Below, in pieces: positions 30,706 through 38,184 of a stretch of 41,386 nucleotides of DNA. The notes beneath the pieces were generated by a model. The model did not search any database and was not told where the DNA came from. It saw only the letters and a list, made by a program, of their open reading frames with translations. A program made the position numbers and the translations under genes. The stretch comes from an uncultured Faecalibacterium sp. (GTDB lineage Bacteria; Bacillota; Clostridia; Oscillospirales; Ruminococcaceae): positions 1-41,386 of the forward strand of contig UQGD01000022.1 in NCBI GenBank assembly GCA_900540455.1, given 5' to 3'. Each line of letters starts with the position of its first letter. Within the stretch, counting starts at the first letter, position 1.

Positions 30706-30743
30706 TGTATATTTTTATCAGATTGGAATATTTTAAGCAAAAT

Positions 30744-31787
30744 TTACTGCTCGGCTTTCGGATGCATGGCCGCAGCCCGGCGCTGTGCAAAGAAGAACCC
30801 CGCCACACTGGCGGCAAACACTGCGTAATAACTGGCGATCCGGTATAGCATCAGGGTGGACATCACTGCGCCCTGTCCCAAAAATCCGGTAAACACCAAC
30901 AGGAATGCAGCTTCCACCGAGCCCATGCCCGCCACATTGGGCAGCGCATTGGAGATAAATAAGGTCAGCGCAGCCAGCAGCTGCACCTGCCAAAAGCTCA
31001 GCTCACAAGGCAGCTGCATAAACTGGAGGCACAAATACGGCAGCGAAAACAGCAAAAACAGCTTGAATGTCTGCACCGCAAACAAAGTCAGACAGCGGCG
31101 TTTATCTTGCAGCAGATGGCGGCTCTCGGTGCTCAGGGCGTCCAGCTGCCCCATCCAGGACTCCCGCCGGGCCTGCCAGACTTCGGTATCCGGCAAAATG
31201 GACAGCAAACGCCGGGCCAGTTTTTGCACCAGAGGCGACACACACAGAGCCACCAGGATCAGGATGATCCCTGCTACGATCAGATAGGCCAAGGGCAGGT
31301 ACCGCAAAAGGCCGGTGGTATTATCCCTAAGCCACCGCCCCTGCACCAGCAGCAGCGCGCTTGCATACAGCAGCACCGTACATTTGTGGGAAACATACTG
31401 CAACGTAAGCAGACCTGCACCCGGTCCCACCGGCAGCCCGCACCGGTACAAATAATACATCTGCATCGGCACCGACCCTGCGCCAAATGCTGCCACATTG
31501 CCGAACACCCCGAGCCAGGAGACGTCCAGCCCGCAGCGCAGCGGATAATCCGGCATCCGGCTGCGCACCGCTATCCAGTTGCACACCCCCTCCAGCAGAG
31601 GGTGGGTCAGCCCCAGAGCCAGCACCAGCAATACCTGCCACAAGCGCAGCTGAGACAGCGCCGCACTGATCTCATCCCAGTTATCCTTAAAGACCAGCAC
31701 CAGCACGCCGGTCAGCGCCAGCAGGATCAGCACTGAAAGCAGCGTTTTTTTGCGGGACGGTGCCGCGGAGGAAGGGGTGGATTGCAT
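30744..31787 (-). CDS. YbhN/LPG-synthetase-transmembrane-like flippase family protein
   Basis: A 347-residue integral membrane protein with about eight hydrophobic helices, matching the 'lysylphosphatidylglycerol synthetase transmembrane' (YbhN/AglD-like) family by layout: VLILLALTGVLVLVFKDNWDEI, LGVFGNVAAFGAGSVPMQMYYLY (the family G-N-x-x-x-x-G-x-x-P-x-x-x-Y block), and LFISNALPNVAGMGSVEAAFLLVF (P-x-x-G-x-G-x-x-E block). There is no catalytic synthetase domain, so lipid or glycan-lipid transport rather than aminoacyl transfer is likely. ATG at 31787 follows GAAAGGAG at about 12 bases. It stands alone. Function is a family-level inference. Confidence 0.8.
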   Translation of the reverse strand: MQSTPSSAAPSRKKTLLSVLILLALTGVLVLVFKDNWDEISAALSQLRLWQVLLVLALGLTHPLLEGVCNWIAVRSRMPDYPLRCGLDVSWLGVFGNVAAFGAGSVPMQMYYLYRCGLPVGPGAGLLTLQYVSHKCTVLLYASALLLVQGRWLRDNTTGLLRYLPLAYLIVAGIILILVALCVSPLVQKLARRLLSILPDTEVWQARRESWMGQLDALSTESRHLLQDKRRCLTLFAVQTFKLFLLFSLPYLCLQFMQLPCELSFWQVQLLAALTLFISNALPNVAGMGSVEAAFLLVFTGFLGQGAVMSTLMLYRIASYYAVFAASVAGFFFAQRRAAAMHPKAEQ

Positions 31788-31830
31788 AGACGATAGGATC
31801 TCCTTTCAGCAGAATAATGCCATTGCTTGC

Positions 31831-31839
31831 AGTATATCA
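31831..31839 (-). promoter_or_regulatory. Possible promoter of the YbhN-like gene
   Basis: Minus-strand TGATATACT, an extended -10, about 40 bases before the gene. The -35 side is AT-rich without a good TTGACA match. The following 31850-31905 has an inverted repeat ATGAAC/GTTCAT. Confidence 0.4.
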
Positions 31840-32117
31840 TACCAAAGTCGTTTTTTTGTGAACATGAACCAAATTTTTTTGTTCATTTTGGGAGGAATGA
31901 TAAGTCGCCTTCTTCATTTTGTAGAATAAGGCCTTCTTTTTCCTTTTCAGCAAGATAGTTTCTCTTTGGCAAGGGCTTACCCCATCGGTGCTTCTTCCAT
32001 TATGGTTTTGGCGGGGACGAGAAGTGCTGCGTTCCTGCTTTTTGCAGCTTCTTAGTTTTACGCTACAAGAGGGACGCTCCGCTGGGCCAAAGGATGGATC
32101 AACCCTCTCCGTCACGG

Positions 32118-32237
32118 CTTCGCCGTGCCACCTCTCCCGAAAGGGAGAGGCTTTGGCAAAGGCGGAACGTTTACCGCTTATAAGCTGGCTTCTTCTGGCC
32201 GTTGACTAGTGAGGACGAGAGTTACCCTTTTTGCCAA
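32118..32237 (+). repeat. Dispersed 120-bp repeat, left copy (inverted relative to 41267-41386)
   Basis: Matches the reverse complement of 41267-41386 at 110 of 120 positions with no net gap; the differences cluster in a 35-base middle part. It contains the stem CCTCTCCC-GAAA-GGGAGAGG and the block GCCGTTGACTAGTGAGGACG. The left part (CACGGC-TTC-GCCGTG, 32113-32127) continues past the repeat boundary seen here because the right copy is cut by the window end. Confidence 0.9.
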
Positions 32238-32390
32238 GGGCTCTCCCCTCGGGAGAGCTGTCGCCGTAGGCGACTGAGAGGGTTCGTCTCGGAAGCACCC
32301 TCTCCCGGCAGGCGACAAAAAGGGGAACCGCTGTCGCCGTAGGCGACGGAAGGGGTTCGTCTGCCCTCTCTGCCAAGAGCACAAAATCCA
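32238..32390 (+). repeat. Palindromic repeat cluster
   Basis: GCTGTCGCCGTAGGCGAC occurs twice (about 32258-32275 and 32330-32347), each followed by a GGGTTCGTCT-like tail, with CTCTCCC-CTC-GGGAGAG and CCCTCTCCCGGC pieces between. These are stacked stem-forming units like the REP/BIME elements of other bacteria, not a CRISPR array. Confidence 0.75.
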
Positions 32391-32445
32391 CCGCTTATAA
32401 TTCAGCTTTTCTATTATTGACTGAGTATTGACTGAGCGGACCTCA

Positions 32446-32476
32446 AAAAAATTGGCTGGTGAATCTTCACCAGCCG
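32446..32476 (-). terminator. Terminator of the glycosyltransferase operon
   Basis: GGCTGGTGAA with TTCACCAGCC (10-bp perfect stem, two-base loop, 32455-32476), followed on the minus strand by AATTTTTTT. Nearly the same hairpin ends the opposite operon at 41198-41226, with a compensatory T-A to C-G change in the stem. Confidence 0.9.
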
Positions 32477-32494
32477 TGTAAAAAGCATTTTAAC

Positions 32495-34087
32495 TTATTC
32501 CGTCAGTTCCTGCACCAAGCGGGTAAGGTTTTCCACAAACGCCGCATTGGAATACTGCTGCTCATAAAGGCGGCGGCAGGCGGGCGCCATTGCAGCCAAC
32601 TGCTCCGGATGGGTGATCGCCTGTTCCAACGCCGCAGCCAGCTGCGCCGGGTCATCCTCCCGGTACACAAACCCATCTACGCCCTCTGTCACCAGGCCCG
32701 CCGTGCCGGTGTGCTCCGACACGATCGAGGGCTTGCCAAAGATCAATCCCTCGGTCACAAAGGTGGGCATCGGGTCATCCCGAGAGCTGCACACCACACA
32801 GGCACACTGCTGCATCAAAGACTTGATCTCATCCCGGGTCAGCCGCTTGCGGTAAAACACTGTCTGCGGCATATCATCGGTCAGCTCCCGCACTGCGTCC
32901 ATCATCCGGGGATCTGCCGCCTTGCCCACAAACAGGAACGCCGCCTGCTCCCGCACTGCGTCCGGCAGCAGCCGGATGGCCTTGCAGAGAATATCCTGTC
33001 CCTTGCGCAGCTCAAACGAACCCACCGTCACAAACAGCGGCCGTCCCCCAGTATAGCTCAGATCATAGTGTGCAAACTGCTCCTGTGCATAGTCCGGCAG
33101 GCCGTAGATCAGCTGATCAATGTCAAAATCCGGCCGGACCGAGTGCATAGCCGCCGCCGCATGGCTGCCCACTGCACAGAGCCGCACATTGGGGCTCAGC
33201 TTGCGGGGGATCTGATGGGTCATGTAGGGGTACCCTGCAAACGCATCGTGAAGCCACCAAAGGACCGGCAGAGAGGACCCGTTCAGCGCTTCCACTGCCG
33301 GGGCTTCCACCACTGTATTGGCCAGCACCAGATCCGCCTCGCACGCCAGACCCCACAGCGCACATCCCCGGACACAGTCCGGGTTCGTTATAACCGTAGC
33401 GCCGTTTTCCAAAAATAGTGTATGAGAGCCTTCCGCCGCCGGGCCCAGCACCACCACCTGATAGCCCAGGCTGCGCAGCACCGGCACCGCACTTACCAGC
33501 ACGATGGGTGCACCGGTCATATCCAGAACATGGCTCATGACCAGCACACGCTTGCCGTCCGGCGCAAACACATCCTCTGCCTGCAGCTCCCGCCGGTAAT
33601 GCAGCAGAGCCTGCGGGATATGGACGATATTCTGTGCCAACTTTGCCGCTTGGGCCAGCAAAGCCGCAGGCTGATCCGACTCTGCTGCGGCACGGCACTG
33701 CGCCAGCAGCGAACGGGAAAGCAAAGCGCAGCCCACCCCCGGCATGGGCCCTGCCCCCAGGCTCAAGGCGGTCGTGCCATCAAAGCCGAACACCGCATCA
33801 CAAACCGCCAGATCCGCACCCTGCTCCAGGGCAGCGGCAAAGTACATCAGCGCCGTGCTCATGCACTCCACATCCTCTGCGGCCACCAACACACCGGCCA
33901 CATCCGGGGTCAGCTCTCCTTCCAGGCTGGTGACCAGGCGCGCCTTGCAATGGAGCTGCTGGTCCAGCGTATGGGCCAAGGCTCGGTGCCGCCCCGGCGC
34001 ATAAACCAAAAGATAGGTGCTTTGGGTATCGGTATAGACCTGTGTTTGCAGCTGCTTGCGCTGCAGCTTGCTGTAACTGCTGTACAT
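32495..34087 (-). CDS. GT4-like glycosyltransferase
   Basis: A 530-residue glycosyltransferase with GT-B fold. The first 170 residues resemble a GT2-like or degenerate domain (TQSTYLLVYAPGRHRALAHTL, DLAVCDAVFGFDG); the catalytic GT4 part starts near GKRVLVMSHVLDMTGAPIVLVSAVPVLRSLGY and has the nucleotide-sugar block PMPTFVTEGLIFGKPSIVSEHTGTAGLVTEG (E-x7-E type) and GSFELRKGQDIL. ATG at 34087 follows GAGGAG at eight bases. It is the third gene of a minus-strand operon with the acyltransferase and coiled-coil protein, so it likely builds a surface glycan; sugar and acceptor are unknown. No membrane segment, so it acts at the cytoplasmic face. Confidence 0.85.
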   Translation of the reverse strand: MYSSYSKLQRKQLQTQVYTDTQSTYLLVYAPGRHRALAHTLDQQLHCKARLVTSLEGELTPDVAGVLVAAEDVECMSTALMYFAAALEQGADLAVCDAVFGFDGTTALSLGAGPMPGVGCALLSRSLLAQCRAAAESDQPAALLAQAAKLAQNIVHIPQALLHYRRELQAEDVFAPDGKRVLVMSHVLDMTGAPIVLVSAVPVLRSLGYQVVVLGPAAEGSHTLFLENGATVITNPDCVRGCALWGLACEADLVLANTVVEAPAVEALNGSSLPVLWWLHDAFAGYPYMTHQIPRKLSPNVRLCAVGSHAAAAMHSVRPDFDIDQLIYGLPDYAQEQFAHYDLSYTGGRPLFVTVGSFELRKGQDILCKAIRLLPDAVREQAAFLFVGKAADPRMMDAVRELTDDMPQTVFYRKRLTRDEIKSLMQQCACVVCSSRDDPMPTFVTEGLIFGKPSIVSEHTGTAGLVTEGVDGFVYREDDPAQLAAALEQAITHPEQLAAMAPACRRLYEQQYSNAAFVENLTRLVQELTE

Positions 34088-34144
34088 TGATCCCACTCCT
34101 CGCATCCAAGTATCCGCAATTCATGCGGGGCACTGTGCCCCTTT

Positions 34145-34915
34145 TTAACGGTGCAGCATACCACCCAGCCGGCGCAATGGCGCAGTGATCCGCCAGCTGC
34201 TGGAGTTCCGCATCTGCTCCACCATCTCCTGGTAACGCCGACATTCTGCTTCCAGCTCGGTCATTTCCCGGCGCAGCTGCGCCAGCTGCTGGGCCGACTC
34301 TGTCTTTTGCTGCTGCTCTGTCACCTTGTGGCGCTGCATCTGCTCCATCCCGTCCAGAACGGCACAGAACAGCGGCTCATGCGCCAGAGCCTCCAGCGGG
34401 TAATATTTATAGCTGATCACCAGCTGCATCCCTGCGGGGAAGCGGGACAGCCCTTCCAGATAAAAATTGGGGTCATTGCGCAAAAACAGCGCCTTGCCCT
34501 CCCCCAGCGAGATGCCGTTGGTCGCCCGGGGGCGCAGGCGCTCATCCGAGATCGTCAGCTCTGCCACACAGCAGGGCAGCTCGCCGGGGTCCAGCCGCAA
34601 GAGCTTGGCATCGGCGGGCAGTTCAAATGCCACTGTCACCTGCGCTGTATGGGCATCATACACGCCCGCAGGCGCTGCCAGCGAATCCTGTTCCGACAGA
34701 CCAAAGCCTGCATCGTAAAACAGCTTGGGCAGCAGCAGCGGCGAGTTTTCGTGCAGTTCCATTTGGGGGCTGAGGGCGGCCATGGCCTCCAGCTCCTGCT
34801 GCAGCGCCAGGTTGCGCTGGGCCAGGCGGGACGCCCCCTGCTCCGCCAGGCGGAGCTGCTGCTCCAGTTCCTGGATGCGGCTGTGCAGGTCGGTTTCCGG
34901 GAGATTCTGGTTCAT
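34145..34915 (-). CDS. Coiled-coil protein with glycosyltransferase-like tail
   Basis: A 256-residue protein of unknown function. A coiled coil at about 8-50 (LHSRIQELEQQLRLAEQGASRLAQRN), a globular beta-rich middle (about 60-190, with VTVAFELPADAKLLRLDPGELPCCVAELTIS), a second coiled coil (about 195-235), and the tail NSSSWRITAPLRRLGGMLHR. That last motif (S-W-R-x-T-x-P-L-R) often closes glycosyltransferases and polysaccharide proteins of Firmicutes, so it is probably a partner of the glycosyltransferase 58 bases downstream. No signal peptide. ATG at 34915 is preceded by AAAGGAAAAGG. The role is inferred from context alone. Confidence 0.75.
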   Translation of the reverse strand: MNQNLPETDLHSRIQELEQQLRLAEQGASRLAQRNLALQQELEAMAALSPQMELHENSPLLLPKLFYDAGFGLSEQDSLAAPAGVYDAHTAQVTVAFELPADAKLLRLDPGELPCCVAELTISDERLRPRATNGISLGEGKALFLRNDPNFYLEGLSRFPAGMQLVISYKYYPLEALAHEPLFCAVLDGMEQMQRHKVTEQQQKTESAQQLAQLRREMTELEAECRRYQEMVEQMRNSSSWRITAPLRRLGGMLHR

Positions 34916-35091
34916 AAGCCGGGATCACCTTTTCCTTTCTGATTCAGGGCAGCACAGAGGCTGTGTTTATGGGCGGACAGCTCGCAGCACGGCGGGTGCA
35001 GACACACTGCCCTTTATAGCGCTGCGCCCCGCTGGACGCTCCCCACACAAAGCTCTGTGTACGGGCTGTCCAGCGGGTGCAGTCAATTTAT

Positions 35092-36219
35092 TCAGTGTCG
35101 GGATACATACCGCCGGGCGGGGGCAAGCTGTTTGCGCCGGGAGGGGAACACCCGCAGCCACAGTGCGCGGCCCCGCAAAAGCACTTCACAGATCAGCCAG
35201 ATGGAAGCCACCGACAGGATGTACTGCGCCAGCAGACCCTGGAGGGGCCGCCCCTCAAACTGCTGGGCAAACAGATACCAGGGGATGGCGGTCAGCTCCA
35301 CTGTGTGGACGCAGAAGATCTGCAAAGAGCGCCGCCCCACCGCTTCCAGTCCGGTAACGATGGGACCGCGGCCCCGGTTCCAGCGCAAAAACACCAGCAC
35401 CAGCCCGCAGCCCACAGCACCATCCAAAAAAATGCTCAGCGGCCCCAGGGTCCACTCCCCCAGAGAGATGCAGTCGGTGCTGCCGGCAGCCCAGGCGCCC
35501 AGCGCCACTGCCAATGTACTGGCCAGGATAACGCCCACCAGCCATTTGGGGATCGGGCGCTCCAGCAGCCGTGTTTTTTTGATCAGATGACCAATGTACA
35601 GATAGGGCACGATCACCATGCCCTGCGAGATGCTGAAGGGCAGCTCCCACACAAGGCAGGTGCCCCAGCCCAGCACAGCAGTCGCTGCCACTGCAAAGGG
35701 CAGATACCGCTCCGGAAAGGCATTGAACAGGATGTCCAGCAGGATCCATCCCATCATCAGCGCCAGCAGATACCACATTGGCCCGCTGGAAAAATACACC
35801 TTGCCCGCATACTCGGCCGTATGGGGCAGACCCAGCAAAAAGCCGCCCAGCACCTTGCTGTTTTCCTCCAAGGTGCCGGGCATATAGCCAAAGGTCTTGT
35901 AGTGGATCACAAAATGCAGCGCTGTGGTGCATACTGCTGTAAAGAAATATGGTTTCAGGATCAGTTTGCATTGCTGCTGGATGCACTTGCCCACCGACCT
36001 TTGCCGAAACCCGTAGCCGCTGGCGATATAAAAAGCGGCCATCAATGCTTCACGGTAGATAAACAGTCCAAAACCGGACACGGAAAGTCCGCCCGAACCA
36101 AACAGGCCCAGGGGGTAAAGTTCAGCCGTATGTGCAAACACGATCATCAGCATACCTACTCCCTTGAGCAGGTCGAACATACCGATGGTGCTGGCAGTAC
36201 GGGGTTTGGTTCCTTCCAT
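35092..36219 (-). CDS. Acyltransferase-3 family membrane protein
   Basis: A 375-residue integral membrane protein with about ten helices, of the acyltransferase-3 family that O-acylates surface sugars. Signs: FDLLKGVGMLMIVFAHT (the family R/K-x10-H block, with the catalytic-type His), FYIASGYGFRQ, GPMWYLLALMMGWILLDIL and the carboxyl SLQIFCVHTVELT. ATG at 36219 has AAAGGAGGA about 12 bases upstream, which may be masked by the hairpin at 36240-36259. It is the first gene of a three-gene operon with the coiled-coil protein and glycosyltransferase. The acyl donor could be acyl-CoA or the carrier protein made across the divergent promoter (inference). Confidence 0.85.
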   Translation of the reverse strand: MEGTKPRTASTIGMFDLLKGVGMLMIVFAHTAELYPLGLFGSGGLSVSGFGLFIYREALMAAFYIASGYGFRQRSVGKCIQQQCKLILKPYFFTAVCTTALHFVIHYKTFGYMPGTLEENSKVLGGFLLGLPHTAEYAGKVYFSSGPMWYLLALMMGWILLDILFNAFPERYLPFAVAATAVLGWGTCLVWELPFSISQGMVIVPYLYIGHLIKKTRLLERPIPKWLVGVILASTLAVALGAWAAGSTDCISLGEWTLGPLSIFLDGAVGCGLVLVFLRWNRGRGPIVTGLEAVGRRSLQIFCVHTVELTAIPWYLFAQQFEGRPLQGLLAQYILSVASIWLICEVLLRGRALWLRVFPSRRKQLAPARRYVSRH

Positions 36220-36224
36220 ATAAA

Positions 36225-36259
36225 ACAGGGTCCTCCTTTGGAGGCGCCGCTGCGCCTCC
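36225..36259 (-). promoter_or_regulatory. Hairpin next to the acyltransferase ribosome binding site
   Basis: On the minus strand GGAGGCGC-AGCG-GCGCCTCC (36259-36240) stands directly before CAAAGGAGGA. The second arm, CCTCC, could instead pair with the ribosome binding site (CCTCC-AAA-GGAGG), so two exclusive structures are possible. Confidence 0.45.
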
Positions 36260-36342
36260 CTTTGCGCCATATTTTTCCCCGGATGGCAGCAGAATCAAAC
36301 AAATTTTCCGGCGCAAATGCTCGTTTTTTATTCAAGGTTGCA

Positions 36343-36382
36343 ATACTAAAGCTAGTATAATGCTTTTTCATGCAACTGTCAA
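36343..36382 (-). promoter_or_regulatory. Promoter and overlapping operator of the acyltransferase operon
   Basis: Near-consensus promoter on the minus strand: TTGACA (36382-36377), 17-base spacer, TATACT (36359-36354). The inverted repeat ATACTA-AAGC-TAGTAT (36343-36358) covers the -10 and start site, a good place for a repressor. The leader is about 125 bases. Confidence 0.8.
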
Positions 36383-36534
36383 TTTTTTATCACCTTTGAA
36401 ACACCACAAAACCGCCCCATCCGGGGCCGCTTTGCCCTGCTGCATCCGGTCCGGCCAAAGCCTTTTTCAGTTTACCACAGCCCCATCTCTGCTGCAACAA
36501 AAGGCAGAACTTGCCGGGGAGTATCGCAACTTTT

Positions 36535-36546
36535 ACTTGCGTAAGT
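36535..36546. promoter_or_regulatory. Palindrome upstream of the ANL operon
   Basis: ACTT-GCGT-AAGT inside the gap between the divergent operons, about 70-80 bases before the ANL start site, a position where an activator could bind. No factor is known to me for it. Confidence 0.3.
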
Positions 36547-36582
36547 TTTGAAATAAAATCTTGCTTTTATGTCTTCAAAGCA

Positions 36583-36611
36583 TTGCAAAGGGGCGCCGTA
36601 TCGGGTATACT
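36583..36611 (+). promoter_or_regulatory. Promoter of the ANL-ACP-condensation operon
   Basis: TTGCAA (36583-36588), 17-base spacer, TATACT (36606-36611). The roughly 100-base leader has a perfect hairpin, CGCAGGC-AGC-GCCTGCG (36671-36687), before the ribosome binding site GAGGAGG. The gap 36383-36582 has no gene. Confidence 0.75.
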
Positions 36612-36718
36612 GAAGCAGGGTTTTGCCCATTCGTAATGGTGTCAAAACCCCCGATGCGACCGCATTTTACCGCAGGCAGCGCCTGCGTCCAAGATCAAAA
36701 AATAGAGGAGGTTCCCTT

Positions 36719-38170
36719 ATGGTCCGTTCCCTGTACGAATCCCTTTGCAACATGGAAAGCATCTATGCCGACCGGGCGGCGATCCGCTACTTTGACGAAG
36801 CATCCGCCCAGGTAGTGGAGATCCCCTACCGCCGCTACGCCGCCGACCTCCGGCGCTTTGTTGCCTTTGTCCGCAGCAAGACCAGCCAGCCCGGCCAGCG
36901 TATCGCTCTGCTGGCCCGCAACAGCTATCAGTATGTGATCGCCCTGTATGGTTCGGCTCTGGCAGGTGCCGTAGCCGTGCCCCTGAACTGGAACAAGACC
37001 TGGGACGAGATCCGCTATGAGCTGGAGCTGACCGACCCGGTCTGCATCCTGCAGGACGGCGAATACCTGGACCGTGAGCCTGCCCTGGCCCAGCAGTTTG
37101 GAGAAAAGCTGGCGGATATCGGTGCATTTGCCGCCTTTGACCCCGCTCTGGACGTGGCGGAACAGCCCGACCTGAACGCTCTGGCATTTATCATGTTCAC
37201 TTCCGGCACCACCGGCCGCAGCAAGGGCGTTATGATGTCCCAGGCCAACCTGTTTGGCGCCATGCCTGCTTTTTTGGACCCCTTTGATGATATGCAGCGG
37301 ATCACCGGATGGTCACTGGACGGCTTCTGCTCCCTGTCGGCGCTGCCCATGTTCCACATCTCGGCCATGACCAGCCTGGTCTCCTGGAGCCTGAAGGGCC
37401 TGGCCGTGAACCTGTGCAATGACCTGAAATATTTTTATCGTGACCTGGCCGCCATGCCCAGCGATGTGATGGCGGTGGTACCCGTGCTGCTCAAGAGCAT
37501 CTATAAAGATGTGATGAAAGGCCGCCGGGAGCGCCTGGGCGGGCTGCGGGTGCTGACCTGCGCCGCCGCTATGTTTGACCGCAAAATGCTGCTGGATCTG
37601 ATGGAGAAGGGGTTCTTTATCGCGCAGATGTATGGTCTGACCGAGACCTGCGGCGACGGTGCCTACAATACCTCCCAGGAGGAGAAGTACCTGTCCAGCG
37701 TTGGCAAAATGGACCCAAACCTCCGCTTCAAGCTGGAGGATGGGGAGCTGTGCATCCAGGGACAGCCGGTGATGCTGGGCTATTATAAGGAGCCGGAAGC
37801 CACCGCCGAGGTCCTGGACGCTGAGGGCTGGTTCCACACCGGAGACCTGGCCCAGGTCACAGAGGAGGGCTACCTCTATCTTACCGGCCGCAAAAAGAAC
37901 CTGATCATCCTGGACAGCGGCGAAAATGTCAGCCCCGAAGAGCTGGAAAAGAAGCTCTCTGCCTGCCCCGACATCCGGGAATGTCTGGTCAAGGAGCAGG
38001 ATAAAAAGATCTGCGCTGTGATCTGCTGCGAGGACGCCAGCCAGGAAACGGTGCGTGGGTTTGTCACCCAGCTGAACCGCAGCCTGCCGATGTACCAGCG
38101 CATCACCACTTTGGAATTCACCAGCCAGCCGCTGCCCCGCAATGCCGCAGGCAAGCTGGAGCGTAAATAA
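36719..38170 (+). CDS. ANL-superfamily adenylating enzyme, first copy
   Basis: A 483-residue adenylate-forming ligase (acyl-CoA synthetase/NRPS adenylation superfamily). Core motifs are complete: A3 FTSGTTGRSKG (from F160), A5 YGLTETCG (from Y305), the A7 WFHTGDL, A8 GRKKNLIILDSGENVSPEELE and the A10 lysine in NAAGKLERK (K479). The A8 style is like acyl-CoA/acyl-ACP ligases rather than amino-acid A domains. ATG at 36719 follows GAGGAGG; earlier in-frame starts would begin inside the leader. A close paralog begins 15 bases after its stop, and an ACP and condensation-like gene follow. I infer that it loads an acyl or aryl acid onto the ACP; the substrate is not readable by eye. Confidence 0.9.
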   Translation: MVRSLYESLCNMESIYADRAAIRYFDEASAQVVEIPYRRYAADLRRFVAFVRSKTSQPGQRIALLARNSYQYVIALYGSALAGAVAVPLNWNKTWDEIRYELELTDPVCILQDGEYLDREPALAQQFGEKLADIGAFAAFDPALDVAEQPDLNALAFIMFTSGTTGRSKGVMMSQANLFGAMPAFLDPFDDMQRITGWSLDGFCSLSALPMFHISAMTSLVSWSLKGLAVNLCNDLKYFYRDLAAMPSDVMAVVPVLLKSIYKDVMKGRRERLGGLRVLTCAAAMFDRKMLLDLMEKGFFIAQMYGLTETCGDGAYNTSQEEKYLSSVGKMDPNLRFKLEDGELCIQGQPVMLGYYKEPEATAEVLDAEGWFHTGDLAQVTEEGYLYLTGRKKNLIILDSGENVSPEELEKKLSACPDIRECLVKEQDKKICAVICCEDASQETVRGFVTQLNRSLPMYQRITTLEFTSQPLPRNAAGKLERK

Positions 38171-38184
38171 GGAGGGTTTCCCCT

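Larger units (their letters stand above)
31788..32494. other. Repeat-rich gene-free gap
   Basis: About 700 bases with no credible gene. From left: promoter of the YbhN-like gene, an AT-rich stretch to about 32050, a dispersed repeat of stacked palindromes (32085-32390), a tandem pair of ATTGACTGAG (about 32417-32436), and the terminator of the glycosyltransferase operon. Short reading frames here are low-complexity translations of the palindromes. Confidence 0.7.

Noticed and set aside
30568..30828. 86-codon frame in the small-RNA region
   Set aside because: No ribosome binding site, it runs through a perfect terminator and into the antisense of the YbhN-like gene.
32238..32390. CRISPR array
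   Set aside because: Only two similar palindromic units, spaced irregularly, with no regular spacers and no cas gene nearby.
34127..34146. Terminator GGGGCAC/GTGCCCC with T-tract between the coiled-coil and glycosyltransferase genes
   Set aside because: The T-tract is on the plus strand, where no gene precedes it; on the minus strand, where the operon runs, it is only a leader hairpin.
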